Positions 32,583-42,338 are shown, numbered from the stretch's first letter. The stretch is DNA of 59,894 nt from an uncultured Prevotella sp. (GCA_900315955.1 ONBC01000003.1:1-59894); one strand, 5' to 3'. Numbers and translations: made by a program. Notes: generated from the sequence alone by a model not told the origin.

Positions 32583-35387
32583 TTATATGCTTTTCAGTAC
32601 GGCAGCGATGAGCGACTGCTTCCGGTCCTTGACGTTCATGATCTTCTCTTCGAGCGTTCCTTCGGTGATGAGCCGGTAAACGAAGACGGAGCGTTGCTGT
32701 CCGATGCGGTGAGCGCGGCTGATGGCTTGTTCCTCGGCCGCCGTGTTCCACCAGGGATCGAGGAGGAAGACATAGTCGGCGGCGGTGAGGTTGAGGCCTA
32801 CTCCTCCGGCTTTGAGCGAGACGAGGAAGAACTGGCAGTCGTCGTTGTTCTGAAAGGCAGCTATGGTCGCTTCGCGGTGGCGCGTCTGCCCAGTGAGCAC
32901 CTCGTATCTCCATCCTTCTTTCTTCATGACAGCGGCGATGAGGTCGAGGAAGGCGGTGTAGTCGCTGAAGAGCAAGGCTTTGTGTCCTGTGCCCCGCAGC
33001 TCCTCCAAGCGTCGGAAGAGCTCCGTGAGCTTACCGGATGTCTGGCAGAGGCTCTCCACTGAACCTTTGTCCTGCCGCTCCTGCCGGTTGTTTTGCGTCA
33101 GGAGCGAGGAGCATGCGATCTGTCGCAACCGGGTGATGGCAGCCAGAACGTAGATGTTGTCGATATGGTCTTTCTGAGCCTGTATATGCTGTCGCATGGC
33201 TGTTGCCGTCTCTTTGTGGAGCCGTTGCTGTTCGGAGGTAGCGGGACATACGATCACCTCGTCCTGCCGCTTGGGCAGATCCTTGAGCACATTCTCCTTG
33301 AGGCGACGGAGAAAATAAGGAGCGAGGAGCTGCTGGAGGACCGCTGTGTTGCGACTCTCAAGGTTGTCCGTGATAGGATGGATGAAGTGGTGGTCGAAGT
33401 CGGCGTAGTCGCCTAAGAGCTGTGGATGGAGGATGCTCATCACCGCCCACAGTTCCGAGAGATTGTTCTCCATAGGTGTGCCTGAGAGCGCCAAGGGGAA
33501 GTCGGCGGTGATGCTTGCGATAGCGCTGTAGAGCAGCGACTCGCGGTTCTTGAAAGCCTGTGCCTCGTCGTAGACAGCGATGGCGAAATGGTATCTGCGC
33601 AGCACCTCGATGTCGTTGCGCAGGGTCTGATAGGTAGTGATGACAACATCGTGGCTCTGGATGTACGCCGTTTTTTGTTGCCGTTCCTGCAGCGTGCCGG
33701 TATATCTCAACACGGAGAGCGTCGGCGCGAACCGTCGGAACTCATTCCGCCAGTTGTGCGCCACGGACGCGGGCGCCACGACGAGCACGGGGCGCTTCGA
33801 CGCTGCGACAGCGGGTGCCGGATCGAAAAGGCTGAGCTGCACCGCGTGCTTGCCGGCGGGGTGAGACGCTGGCTTGGCTCCCTCTATACATTTGGCGATC
33901 AGGGCAATGGTCTGTACCGTCTTTCCCAATCCCATGTCGTCGCCTAAGATGCACCCGGCTTTTTCCTGATAATGAGCCATGAGCCATTCGTAGCCGGCGA
34001 GCTGATAAGGGCGCAGCGTGGCTTGGAGCGAGTGAGGGAGCGGGACTGTGGGCAACGCGGCGCTGTCGGCTTGATGATCAGCGGTCGCCGTGACAACAGC
34101 CTTCTGACTGCTGCTCAGCGTCATACTTCCGTCTGCCTCCGTCCGTCCGAAGAGCATCAGTCCGCCATAGCGTGTGAACCAACGTCGCGGGATGAGGAAC
34201 GTCTCTCCGTTGGGGAGTTTGTATTCCGTCTTTCCTTCGCTGATATGTTTGCGGAAAGCAGAGAGCGGAAGCGTTGTACCGTCGGAGAACAGCACCTTTG
34301 TCTTGACATGCATCCAGGACCCTGCATTTGTGACCTGCTCCTTTATCTCCGTTGTTCCGATATAGAGTGGTTGGGAGACATGCTGCTTCACCATGATGCC
34401 TTGTTCCGCCAACTGTGTCTTGTTGTCGCTCAGCCACGCCACGAGCTGCGGGAGCGTACCTTCCTTGGGCATATGCAGGGAGCCGAGGAGGTAAGCCGTG
34501 AGTCGGCGCTCCCTGTCGGCATCGCGATAAATGCGTCGAAAAGAGATGGCGGTTCCGTCATCGTGAAGGCGCACGCGTCTCTGGCGAGGATCGTCGGCCG
34601 TGAAGGTCGTGTCGTCGTAAGTGAACTGCAGAAAGAGACCATAGGCCCCGCCAATGGTCTGCTCAAGGTTGATGGCAGGGTGGCCCTGAGGATGAAGGTC
34701 CTTCAGGTCGAAGCCCTCTGCTTCAATGTCGTTGTGCACCGCCATGCGCAGGATGAAGGTGCGGAAATACTTATCCTGCATGGCTAAGGGGATGGAGACC
34801 GTCTCCTTGTCGAAAAACGGTTTGAGCATCGCTCCGTTGAGCCCTTCGTTCATCGTATAGAGGATGTTGTCGACAATGACGATGGCGGGCCGGTTGCTCA
34901 CGATGACGGCATGATGCTTTGAGGGGACCTTGTTGTCGGCAACGGTGAGCCGATACAGAATGCCGTTGGCGGTCTTGGTGAAAAACGGGTGCAAGGGTAG
35001 GATAGCGAGCGTAGGGCGGATCCGCTTCTCTTTCTCGAAAGCATAGCCGGGCTTGACGTCCATCCAGACGGGAAGGTCCGCTTGGGCAGCAAGTCTGAAT
35101 GCTTCGAGCAGATGCTGTCCCACTTGCTGCACGAGATAATCACGCGTCGGCTTGCTGGCTTTGTCGATAAACGCACGCAGCGAAGGGTAGCTCCTGCCAC
35201 CCTTCTGATAAAGAAATTGTGGTGTTGTCCACTGACAACAATCGATGATGCGTTTGAGATCCGCGTCATCGCTGTCAGAGACAACACCACCTTTCCGGCA
35301 CGTGTCACCTTCCTCGGTGACGCGTCGCAATTCGATGGCATACAGATCCCATATGCCACCTTTCTTGATGATTAATGCTTTGTCCAC
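32583..35387 (-). CDS. SNF2/RapA-type DEAD-like helicase (Swi2/Snf2 ATPase)
   Basis: The protein has 934 residues. The N-terminal about 450 residues are a poorly conserved beta-rich region without a clear SWIM zinc finger. The SNF2 ATPase core follows: Walker A in GDDMGLGKTVQTIALIAKC (about 482-500), DEAQ box in YDEAQAFKN (about 604), SGTPMENNLSELW as motif III, and the C-terminal helicase lobe with SLKAGGVGLNLTAADYV and QAISRAHRIGQ (motifs V and VI). It is a double-stranded DNA translocase or chromatin-type remodeller; in bacteria it is tied to transcription recycling or repair, and some clusters serve in defence. No methylase or nuclease lies beside it, so a housekeeping role is more likely. 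It ends 31 bases before lgt is reached on the same strand. Confidence 0.9.
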   Translation of the reverse strand: MDKALIIKKGGIWDLYAIELRRVTEEGDTCRKGGVVSDSDDADLKRIIDCCQWTTPQFLYQKGGRSYPSLRAFIDKASKPTRDYLVQQVGQHLLEAFRLAAQADLPVWMDVKPGYAFEKEKRIRPTLAILPLHPFFTKTANGILYRLTVADNKVPSKHHAVIVSNRPAIVIVDNILYTMNEGLNGAMLKPFFDKETVSIPLAMQDKYFRTFILRMAVHNDIEAEGFDLKDLHPQGHPAINLEQTIGGAYGLFLQFTYDDTTFTADDPRQRRVRLHDDGTAISFRRIYRDADRERRLTAYLLGSLHMPKEGTLPQLVAWLSDNKTQLAEQGIMVKQHVSQPLYIGTTEIKEQVTNAGSWMHVKTKVLFSDGTTLPLSAFRKHISEGKTEYKLPNGETFLIPRRWFTRYGGLMLFGRTEADGSMTLSSSQKAVVTATADHQADSAALPTVPLPHSLQATLRPYQLAGYEWLMAHYQEKAGCILGDDMGLGKTVQTIALIAKCIEGAKPASHPAGKHAVQLSLFDPAPAVAASKRPVLVVAPASVAHNWRNEFRRFAPTLSVLRYTGTLQERQQKTAYIQSHDVVITTYQTLRNDIEVLRRYHFAIAVYDEAQAFKNRESLLYSAIASITADFPLALSGTPMENNLSELWAVMSILHPQLLGDYADFDHHFIHPITDNLESRNTAVLQQLLAPYFLRRLKENVLKDLPKRQDEVIVCPATSEQQRLHKETATAMRQHIQAQKDHIDNIYVLAAITRLRQIACSSLLTQNNRQERQDKGSVESLCQTSGKLTELFRRLEELRGTGHKALLFSDYTAFLDLIAAVMKKEGWRYEVLTGQTRHREATIAAFQNNDDCQFFLVSLKAGGVGLNLTAADYVFLLDPWWNTAAEEQAISRAHRIGQQRSVFVYRLITEGTLEEKIMNVKDRKQSLIAAVLKSI

Positions 35388-35418
35388 ACGGTTGCGTGTT
35401 TAGCCGTTGGCACTGAGT

Positions 35419-36279
35419 TTACCGGTCGTTGACCTTGGCGCCAAGTTTCTTCATCCATTTGCCTCCCACCATGCAGGCGATGCCGATGGCGATGATAGGG
35501 ATGGAGAGGAGCTGTCCCATGTCGAGCGGCAGGCCCGCCTCAAAGGGCTCCTGTATGTCTTTGACGAACTCGATGAAGAAACGCGCCGTGAAGACGAGCG
35601 TCAGGCAGAGCCCGACAAAGAATCCGGTGCCTACCTTCTCCGGATGCTTCTTGTAGAGCGCATAGATGATGAAGAAGAAGATGGCGTAGGAGATAGCCTC
35701 ATAGAGTTGCCCCGGATGGCGTGGGTACTGGTCGACTTTCTCGAAGATGAACGCCCAGGGCACGTCGGTGACCTTACCGATGATCTCCGAGTTCATGAGG
35801 TTGCCCAGGCGAATGAATGTCGCCGTGATGCATGAGCAGATACCCATGTTGTCGAACACGGTCCACACGTTGACTTTGTTGCGGTGGGCGTAGATGAAGA
35901 TGGCGATGATCATGCCGATGACGCCTCCGTGGGAGGCGAGACCCTCATAGCCGGTGAACTTCCACGAGCCGTCAGCCATGAAATGGATCGGGAGGAGCAT
36001 CTCCACGATGTGCTTGCCCGAGGAGAGAAAATAGTCGGGCTGGTAGAAGAGGCAGTGGCCGAGGCGCGCGCCGATGAGCACACTGATGAAGATGTACATG
36101 AAGAGCGGGTCGAACTTCTCGTCCGGGATCTTCTCATCTTTGTAGAGCTTCGCCATGAGCAGTGTGCCCAGGAGCAGGCCCACGAGCCAGCACATGGCAT
36201 ACCACCGTACGCCGAAAGACCCGATGTGGAAGATCACTTCTGAGGGATCCCAAACGATATAGAGCAGGTTCTGTATCAT
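35419..36279 (-). CDS. lgt: Prolipoprotein diacylglyceryl transferase
   Basis: The protein has 286 residues and about seven membrane helices. It transfers diacylglycerol from phosphatidylglycerol to the lipobox cysteine of prolipoproteins, and so matures the many SusD/SusE-type lipoproteins encoded here. Family signatures visible: RWYAMCWLVGLLLG, GARLGHCLFYQPDYF, GLASHGGVIGM (with the conserved His), RLGNLMNSEIIG and RHPGQLYEA. It lies 6 bases downstream of ychF and is probably cotranscribed with it. Confidence 0.95.
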   Translation of the reverse strand: MIQNLLYIVWDPSEVIFHIGSFGVRWYAMCWLVGLLLGTLLMAKLYKDEKIPDEKFDPLFMYIFISVLIGARLGHCLFYQPDYFLSSGKHIVEMLLPIHFMADGSWKFTGYEGLASHGGVIGMIIAIFIYAHRNKVNVWTVFDNMGICSCITATFIRLGNLMNSEIIGKVTDVPWAFIFEKVDQYPRHPGQLYEAISYAIFFFIIYALYKKHPEKVGTGFFVGLCLTLVFTARFFIEFVKDIQEPFEAGLPLDMGQLLSIPIIAIGIACMVGGKWMKKLGAKVNDR

Positions 36280-36285
36280 GATGTA

Positions 36286-37389
36286 TTATACATTAAACCG
36301 GAAGTGCATGATGTCGCCGTCCTGCACCTCATAGTCCTTGCCTTCAATATAGAGCTTGCCGGCTTCCTTCACGGCCGCCTCCGACTTGTATTGGATATAG
36401 TCGTCGTACTTGATGACCTCGGCACGGATGAAACCTTTCTCAAAGTCGGTATGGATGACGCCGGCGCACTGTGGTGCTTTCCAGCCTTTGTGGAAGGTCC
36501 AGGCCTTGACTTCCATCTCACCGGCGGTGATGAAGGTCTGGAGGTTGAGCAGATGGTAGGCTTTCTTGATGAGTCGGTTCACGCCGCTCTCCTCCAGTCC
36601 GAGGTCGTCAAGGAACAGCTTCTTCTCCTCGTAGGTGTCGAGGGAGGCGATGTCCTCTTCGGTCTTGGCAGCGATGACCATAGCTTCAGCCCCTTCCTTG
36701 GCAGCGATGTCCTCCACGATCTTGCTGTATTTGTTACCCGTCTTGGCACTTGCCTCGTCGACGTTGCAGACGTAGAGCACGGGCTTGGTGGTGAGCAGGA
36801 AGAGGTCGTGCGCCGCCTTCTGCTCCTCCTTCGTGTCGAAGGTCACGACGCGTGCGTTCTCCCCGCGGTCGAGCACCTCCTTGTAGGCGTGGAGCACCTC
36901 GACGAGCACCTTGGCGTCTTTGTTGCCTGTGGCAGCGATCTTCTCCTGCTTCGAGAGCTGGCCCTCGATGGTCTCGAGATCCTTGAGCTGCAGCTCCGTG
37001 TCGATGATGTCCTTGTCGGCAGCGGGGTCTACGGGGGCGCCGCCCTCACGCACCACATTGTCGTCGTCGAAGCAGCGGATGACGTGGATGATCGCGTCGC
37101 ACTCACGGATGTTGCCGAGGAACTTGTTGCCCAGGCCCTCGCCCTTGGAGGCACCCTTCACCAGTCCGGCGATATCCACGATCTCACAGGTGGCGGGCAC
37201 GATACGTCCCGGATGCACGATCTCGGCAAGCTTCGTCAGACGCTCGTCGGGAACGGTGATGACACCGAGGTTCGGTTCAATCGTACAGAAAGGGAAGTTG
37301 GCTGCCTGTGCCTTAGCGCTCGACAGACAGTTGAAAAGCGTGGACTTGCCTACATTCGGCAATCCCACGATACCACATTTTAATGCCAT
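36286..37389 (-). CDS. ychF: Redox-regulated ATPase/GTPase YchF (Obg family)
   Basis: The protein has 367 residues, the usual YchF length. G1 is GLPNVGKST (8-16), G3 lies in EIVDIAGLVKGASKGEGLG, and the specificity motif region is YVCNVDEAS. The typical coiled helical insertion is present, and the C-terminal TGS domain ends in DGDIMHFRFNV. It binds ATP rather than GTP and is linked to ribosome and stress functions. It is the first gene of ychF-lgt. A -7 box lies at 37430-37437 on the minus strand. Confidence 0.96.
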   Translation of the reverse strand: MALKCGIVGLPNVGKSTLFNCLSSAKAQAANFPFCTIEPNLGVITVPDERLTKLAEIVHPGRIVPATCEIVDIAGLVKGASKGEGLGNKFLGNIRECDAIIHVIRCFDDDNVVREGGAPVDPAADKDIIDTELQLKDLETIEGQLSKQEKIAATGNKDAKVLVEVLHAYKEVLDRGENARVVTFDTKEEQKAAHDLFLLTTKPVLYVCNVDEASAKTGNKYSKIVEDIAAKEGAEAMVIAAKTEEDIASLDTYEEKKLFLDDLGLEESGVNRLIKKAYHLLNLQTFITAGEMEVKAWTFHKGWKAPQCAGVIHTDFEKGFIRAEVIKYDDYIQYKSEAAVKEAGKLYIEGKDYEVQDGDIMHFRFNV

Positions 37390-37429
37390 ATTTTATATAA
37401 ACGTTTATATTCTATTCCTTTTTCACGTG

Positions 37430-37437
37430 CAAAATTA
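37430..37437 (-). promoter_or_regulatory. -7 element of ychF-lgt
   Basis: On the minus strand this reads TAATTTTG, 41 bases before the ychF start. Confidence 0.55.
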
Positions 37438-37478
37438 CAGAATAATACGCAGATAATGCATGATTACGTCTTAATCTT

Positions 37479-38408
37479 TCACGCCTTGATCTCTTTTTTA
37501 ATCTCTTCGAGGCTGATCTTCTTCCTTGCTTTCACGTGGTCGAAGCCCTGGCCGTAGACACCGATGACGGGGCTCTGAGCCACGAACGCCTCGGGGTCTA
37601 TCTCGTCGATGAGGTCGAAGATCACCGACGACTCGCTCTTCTTGGCGAGGCAGAACAGGACCTTGATGGGCCGTTTCGAATAGAACCCGTTGCCGTTGAG
37701 CGTGGAACAGCCGCGGTCGGCGATCTTGTTGATGGCCTCGCCGATCTCCTCCCATTTCTCGGAGATGATAAAGAACTGTACAGAGCGGTGGAGGGAGTTG
37801 ACGATGTAGTCGACGCAGAACGAGACGATGAAGAGCAGCACGTAGCCGTAGAGCACCTTCTCCCAGTCGCGCAGCACGACATAGCTCGAGGTGATGATTG
37901 TCAGGTCGCAGAAGAGGATGATATGTCCTAAGGATACGTCGCGGTACTTGTGCACCATGGCTGCCACGACATCGGAGCCGCCTGTGCTGCCGCCCGCCGA
38001 GAGGCCGAGGCCTACACTCGTGCCCATGAACACGCCGCCGACGATGCACGCCATAAACTTCTGGTCGGCGAGCAGGTGCGTGTTCATGCCGCCAAGCAGC
38101 TGAAAGACCGTGGAAGCGATGGTGAACACCACTACGGCGTAGATCGTCTTGATGCAGAAACGCCAGCCGAGAACTGTCAGGGCTGCCATGAGGAGGGCGG
38201 CATTAATAACAAAATAAGTGTACTGGGTAGGAATGCCACTGCCCCAGTACACAATCTCTGCAATACCCATCGTGCCACCCATCGTGATATGGTTGGGCAC
38301 GAGGAAAAGGTTCAGTCCTATCACGCCCATGAGCATCGCCACGGTGATGATGGCGTAGTCGCGGATGGTGCGCAGGACTGACTTAGAATGATTTCTTTGC
38401 GGTTGCAT
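37479..38408 (-). CDS. YitT-family membrane protein (DUF161/DUF2179)
   Basis: The protein has 309 residues from ATG 38408. Five to six N-terminal membrane helices (AIITVAMLMGVIGLNLFLVP, GVFMGTSVGLGLSAGGSTGG) are followed by a soluble C-terminal DUF2179 domain (about 225-300). An upstream in-frame ATG at 38432 overlaps the predicted promoter (-7 box 38430-38437), so the shorter start is preferred. The family is widespread; the transported substrate, if any, is unknown. It lies downstream of aspA on the same strand but has its own promoter. Confidence 0.9.
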   Translation of the reverse strand: MQPQRNHSKSVLRTIRDYAIITVAMLMGVIGLNLFLVPNHITMGGTMGIAEIVYWGSGIPTQYTYFVINAALLMAALTVLGWRFCIKTIYAVVVFTIASTVFQLLGGMNTHLLADQKFMACIVGGVFMGTSVGLGLSAGGSTGGSDVVAAMVHKYRDVSLGHIILFCDLTIITSSYVVLRDWEKVLYGYVLLFIVSFCVDYIVNSLHRSVQFFIISEKWEEIGEAINKIADRGCSTLNGNGFYSKRPIKVLFCLAKKSESSVIFDLIDEIDPEAFVAQSPVIGVYGQGFDHVKARKKISLEEIKKEIKA

Positions 38409-38429
38409 GGCAAATTCGTTTTTACCATG

Positions 38430-38462
38430 CAAAGGTACAAAGAACTATGATAATATCACAAA
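38430..38462 (-). promoter_or_regulatory. Promoter of YitT-family gene
   Basis: On the minus strand TTTG (38462-38459) and TACCTTTG (38437-38430) are spaced 21 bp apart. It decides in favour of the start at 38408. Confidence 0.7.
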
Positions 38463-38492
38463 CACACCCTTCACTTTCAGGTGTTTGACGCC

Positions 38493-39926
38493 TTATTTCT
38501 CCGGATCGCGGTTCTTGTACGAGAACTTATGTCCTTGGAGCATGTTCTTCGGGTCAAGGGCCTCGTCGAGCTCGTCCTTGGTCATCAGTCCCTTCTCCAA
38601 CACGACATCATAGACCGATTTGCCGGTCTGGAAGGCTTCCTTGGCACACTTCGTCGAGTTCTTGTAGCCGATGTACGGGTTGAGGGCTGTGACGATGCCG
38701 ATGGAGTGTTTCACCATGTCGTAGGTGTGCTCCTTGTTGATGGTGATGCCGAGGATACACTTCTCTGTCAGGGTGTCGATGGCGTTGGTCAGCCATATCT
38801 CGCTCTCGAAGAGGCTCTCCGTGATGACGGGTTCCATGACGTTCAGCTCCAGTTGTCCGGCTTCAGCGGCGAAGGTGATGGTCGTGTCGTTACCGATGAC
38901 TTTGAAGCAGGTCTGGTTGACGACCTCGGGGATGACGGGGTTGACCTTGCCCGGCATGATGCTGGAGCCCGGTGCCATGGCGGGGAGGTTGATCTCATGC
39001 AGGCCGCAGCGCGGACCCGATGCCATGAGGCGAAGGTCGTTGCAGAACTTCGACAGTTTGACGGCAAGCCGCTTCAGGGCCGACGAGTAGCTCACGTAAG
39101 CACCGGTGTCGGGCGTTGCCTCCACGAGGTCGGGCGAAGAGATGAAGTTCTCACCCGTCAGTCGGCTGAGGTTGGCGGCGCAGAGCTTGGCAAAGCCCGG
39201 TACGGCATTGAGGCCCGTTCCGATAGCGGTGCCGCCCATGTTGATCTCATGGAGCAGTTTGATGTTGCGCTCGAGGTTGAGGAGTTCCTCCTCGAGGTTG
39301 TCGGCATAAGCGTTAAACTCCTGTCCGAAGGTCATAGGCACGGCATCCTGCAGCTGGGTGCGCCCCATCTTGATAGCGTCCTTAAAGTCGTCGGCTTTGT
39401 AGCGTAGGGCACTGATGAGGCCTGTGAGACTGGCTACGAGTGCCTTGTTGAACCGGATGACAGCGAGGCGGATCGTCGTCGGGTAGACGTCGTTCGTCGA
39501 CTGTCCGCAGTTGACATGGTCGTTGGGGTAGCAATACTGGTATTCGCCTTTCTGGTGCCCCATGATCTCCAGTGCCCGGTTGGCGATGACCTCGTTGGCG
39601 TTCATGTTCACTGAGGTGCCGGCACCGCCCTGCATCATGTCCACGGGGAACTGGTCGTGCAGCTTGCCGTCGATGATCTCCTTACAAGCCTGCTCGATAG
39701 CCCCGCTGATCTCGTCGTTGATGACGCCCAGGGCATGGTTGGTCTGGATGGCAGCCAGCTTGACGTAAGCGATGGCGATGACATAGTCGGGATAGTCGCG
39801 CATGCGCTTGCGGGAGATATGGTAGTTGTTCAGCGCACGCTGCGTCTGTACACCATAATAAGCCTCTGCGGGCACCTTGAGCTCGCCCAAGAGGTCTGAT
39901 TCAATACGATACTTCTTTTCTTCCAT
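38493..39926 (-). CDS. aspA: Aspartate ammonia-lyase
   Basis: The protein has 477 residues of the fumarase/aspartase superfamily. It converts L-aspartate to fumarate and ammonia in the cytoplasm. The catalytic signature loop is GSSIMPGKVNPVIPE; other conserved blocks are YGVQTQRALNNYHIS near the N-terminus, STNDVYPTTIRLAVI and GRTQLQDAVPMTFGQEF. Aspartase is favoured over fumarase C by the N-terminal ESDLLGELKVPAEAYYG and by the neighbours, an asparaginase and a C4-dicarboxylate carrier. It is the last gene of that operon, 50 bases after the porin. The fumarate produced would feed fumarate reductase and succinate excretion. Confidence 0.95.
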   Translation of the reverse strand: MEEKKYRIESDLLGELKVPAEAYYGVQTQRALNNYHISRKRMRDYPDYVIAIAYVKLAAIQTNHALGVINDEISGAIEQACKEIIDGKLHDQFPVDMMQGGAGTSVNMNANEVIANRALEIMGHQKGEYQYCYPNDHVNCGQSTNDVYPTTIRLAVIRFNKALVASLTGLISALRYKADDFKDAIKMGRTQLQDAVPMTFGQEFNAYADNLEEELLNLERNIKLLHEINMGGTAIGTGLNAVPGFAKLCAANLSRLTGENFISSPDLVEATPDTGAYVSYSSALKRLAVKLSKFCNDLRLMASGPRCGLHEINLPAMAPGSSIMPGKVNPVIPEVVNQTCFKVIGNDTTITFAAEAGQLELNVMEPVITESLFESEIWLTNAIDTLTEKCILGITINKEHTYDMVKHSIGIVTALNPYIGYKNSTKCAKEAFQTGKSVYDVVLEKGLMTKDELDEALDPKNMLQGHKFSYKNRDPEK

Positions 39927-39976
39927 GATATGTTTTTTATTTTTTTGAAGTCTGAATGGTTATTGTTCTATAAGCA

Positions 39977-41176
39977 TCAGAATGCTTTGATTCTATACAT
40001 GAAGCCGAGCTCGATACGGTTGGTGCTGTGGTCGCTGAGGCCGTAGCTCGCCACCTTGTCGCTGTAGTTGTAATGCCGTCCGAGGTAGGCGAGGAACACG
40101 CGGAAGTCCTGCGACTTCACGGGATAGTACTCCACGCTGGCGAGATACATCATCGACTTGCGGTAGTTTTTCCATTCCGCCACTTTCGTCACGCTCGCTG
40201 TCTCATAGGTGCCTTTGAGCATGAGGTTCCACTGTGGCGCAAACTGCCAGTTGAGCTTGGTGATGAATGAGTTGTAATGCACGTCGCTGAAATAGTTGCC
40301 CGCTCCGAGGAAGGCGCTGCCCTCCGACGAGGCTATCCTGAGGCGGTCGAGGCCGTCGAAGGCACCCATGTAGTCGAAGTACCACTGCACCTTCGGGAGG
40401 TTGAGCTTCTGTCCGAGGACGATCATGCGACTGTATTTATGCTTAGCCTGGGTTTGTATGCCGTAGGACCAGCGTGTCTGCAGCTTGCCGTCGAGGAAGC
40501 TGCCTGCCCACAGTCCGATGTATGTCAACGGATGGTTCGAACTCTCCAAGTGCCGCACGCTATTGGCCTCTAACGACGTGGCGCCAGCACCATACTCATC
40601 GGCGAACTTATTGTTGTAGGCGTCGGTGATGTTGACGGCTATCTCCTGGGTAGGCACGGGTTTGTAGGAGACGTTGACACCAGCCATGAAGTTGTCCATG
40701 TAGTCGACCATGTCCGAATACTGATAGATGTACATCGGGTTCTCGTCGAACTCAAAGCCGCCCCAGTTCTGACACATCTTACCCGCCTGTACGCCGAGCT
40801 TCGGAGTGAACTGGTATCCAACCATGAGGATGTCCGTTGCCTTGGCGAAGTTGTCTTCGCTCTGCGCCGTGTTGTTCTTGTTCAGGCGGTGACGGAAGCG
40901 GTAGGAGAGCTTGTCGGTGATGTTTCCTTTGATCTCGATGCGTGCCTGCTTGTTCTTGAACGAAGAGGTCCAGGCGTTGCCGTCGTCATATTCCTGAAAG
41001 CTCGAGGCATAGTTGAAATAGACGTTGAACGCATCTGTTTTCTTCTCGAGGTTGAACACGCGGTGGGCCAGGCTCTCATAATTGCCGTCGTTGCCCCCCA
41101 TCCCGGTGTTGTTGCCTTGCGCGAAGCCCGCGAGCGGCAGGCTCAGTGCCATAGCAAGGATTATATTCTTCTTCAT
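39977..41176 (-). CDS. Outer-membrane porin (OprO/OprP-like), linked to asparagine/aspartate use
   Basis: The protein has 399 residues. The signal peptide is MKKNIILAMALSLPLAGFAQ. The mature protein shows the phosphate-selective-porin-like fold pattern: FKNKQARIEIKGNITDKLSY, YRFRHRLNK, VGYQFTPKLGVQAGKMCQNW, alternating beta strands, and the C-terminal IELGFMYRIKAF with terminal Phe. A Gly/Asn-rich stretch (GNNTGMGGNDGNYE) precedes the barrel. It sits between ansB and aspA in one operon, so it is inferred to admit asparagine, aspartate or C4-dicarboxylates through the outer membrane. Specificity is not shown by sequence. Confidence 0.85.
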   Translation of the reverse strand: MKKNIILAMALSLPLAGFAQGNNTGMGGNDGNYESLAHRVFNLEKKTDAFNVYFNYASSFQEYDDGNAWTSSFKNKQARIEIKGNITDKLSYRFRHRLNKNNTAQSEDNFAKATDILMVGYQFTPKLGVQAGKMCQNWGGFEFDENPMYIYQYSDMVDYMDNFMAGVNVSYKPVPTQEIAVNITDAYNNKFADEYGAGATSLEANSVRHLESSNHPLTYIGLWAGSFLDGKLQTRWSYGIQTQAKHKYSRMIVLGQKLNLPKVQWYFDYMGAFDGLDRLRIASSEGSAFLGAGNYFSDVHYNSFITKLNWQFAPQWNLMLKGTYETASVTKVAEWKNYRKSMMYLASVEYYPVKSQDFRVFLAYLGRHYNYSDKVASYGLSDHSTNRIELGFMYRIKAF

Positions 41177-41227
41177 AGCAATCTCCTGTTTTATTGGTTA
41201 TTTCAAGTCGCTTAACACACTTCCCGC

Positions 41228-42280
41228 TTAATACTCCTCAAAGTATTGCTGGATCTTCTGCCAGTCTTTGGTCTTTGTGAGGGCGAGCATGAGGAGGACG
41301 CGTGCCTTCTGCGGATTAAGGTTCAGCGAGGCGATAAACTGATATTTGGCATCGTCGACCTCCCCGTTGAGGTTGGTCGGTCCGTAAGGCACACGGCTGG
41401 AGCGTACGATCTGGATACCCTGCTTCCGGGCCTGGAGCGCTACATCGAACACATCCTTATAGAAGTTGCCGTCACCGACGCCGGCGAGCACGATGCCGTC
41501 GAACTTGGCATTGACAAAAGCCTGCATGGGCAGCGGTGAGCAGTTGGCATAGCCGTAGACGATGCCGACCTTCGGCAGCTCGGTGAGGTTCTCGACATTG
41601 AACTCGGAGTCGGCCCCCTGCTTGAACACGGTCTTACGGAGGTAGACGGGCTTGCCGTTGTAGACATAACCGAGCTCACCAAAACGGCCGCCCTGGAACG
41701 TGGCGACGTCCGTGGTATGTGTCTTGATGACCGACTTGGCATCGAAGAGCTCGTTGTTCATGCAGACCATCACGCCATGACCTTTCGAGGCGGCGTCGAC
41801 GAGCGTTGCCACACCGTTGTAGATATTGGCTGGTCCATCGGCGGAGATTGCCGTGGAGGGGCGCATGGAGCCGACGAGCACCACAGGCTTGTCGCTGTGC
41901 ACGGTGAGGGAGAGGAAGTAAGCTGTCTCTTCCATCGTGTCGGTTCCGTGTGTGACGAGCACGCCGTCGTAGCCCTCGTTGTTGAGCAGCTCGTTGATAC
42001 GCTTGGCGAGTTTGAGCCACACGGCGTCGTTCATGTCCTGCGACCCGATGTTGACGAGCTGCTCGCCGCTGACCTCAGCTAAGTCTTTGATCTGCGGCAC
42101 GGCAGCGATAAGGGTCTGGATGCCTACCTGTCCGGCACCGTAAGCCGAGGAGGTGGCGCTCTGGCTCACGCCCGCGATGGTGCCACCGGTGGCGATGATG
42201 CGGATCTTCGGCTTGGCAAAGACGGAGACAACAGAGATCAGTACGAACAATACCGAAAGAAACAATGCTTTCTTTTTCAT
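41228..42280 (-). CDS. ansB: Periplasmic type II L-asparaginase
   Basis: The protein has 350 residues with a signal peptide (ALFLSVLFVLISVVSVFA), which indicates the exported high-affinity type. Active-site blocks are IIATGGTIAGVSQS (first catalytic Thr), VLVTHGTDTMEETAYF (second Thr, Asp) and GSMRPSTAISADGP. It hydrolyses asparagine (and possibly glutamine) to aspartate and ammonia outside the cytoplasm. The upstream dcu gene would import the aspartate and the downstream aspA would deaminate it. Gene spacing is 58 bases after dcu and 51 before the porin. Confidence 0.95.
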   Translation of the reverse strand: MKKKALFLSVLFVLISVVSVFAKPKIRIIATGGTIAGVSQSATSSAYGAGQVGIQTLIAAVPQIKDLAEVSGEQLVNIGSQDMNDAVWLKLAKRINELLNNEGYDGVLVTHGTDTMEETAYFLSLTVHSDKPVVLVGSMRPSTAISADGPANIYNGVATLVDAASKGHGVMVCMNNELFDAKSVIKTHTTDVATFQGGRFGELGYVYNGKPVYLRKTVFKQGADSEFNVENLTELPKVGIVYGYANCSPLPMQAFVNAKFDGIVLAGVGDGNFYKDVFDVALQARKQGIQIVRSSRVPYGPTNLNGEVDDAKYQFIASLNLNPQKARVLLMLALTKTKDWQKIQQYFEEY

Positions 42281-42338
42281 AGTCGTGAGAGTTATAGGGT
42301 TATTATTTGTTTTGTCTGAAAAGAGACCTGTCTTGTCC

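Noticed and set aside
32583-35387. SNF2 helicase as part of a defence island
   Set aside because: Neighbours are tRNA-Arg and lgt-ychF; there is no methylase, nuclease or other defence gene nearby.
36304-37383. Long open plus-strand frame opposite ychF (359 codons)
   Set aside because: It mirrors ychF codon structure, with a Val/Leu/Asp-rich artefact protein and no start context or domain.
38409-38432. Longer N-terminus of the YitT protein (ATG 38432)
   Set aside because: It overlaps the -7 box, so the transcript would begin after this codon.
38481-39407. Open plus-strand frame opposite aspA (308 codons)
   Set aside because: It is a shadow of aspA and is rich in Val/Gly/Asp, as expected for antisense frames.
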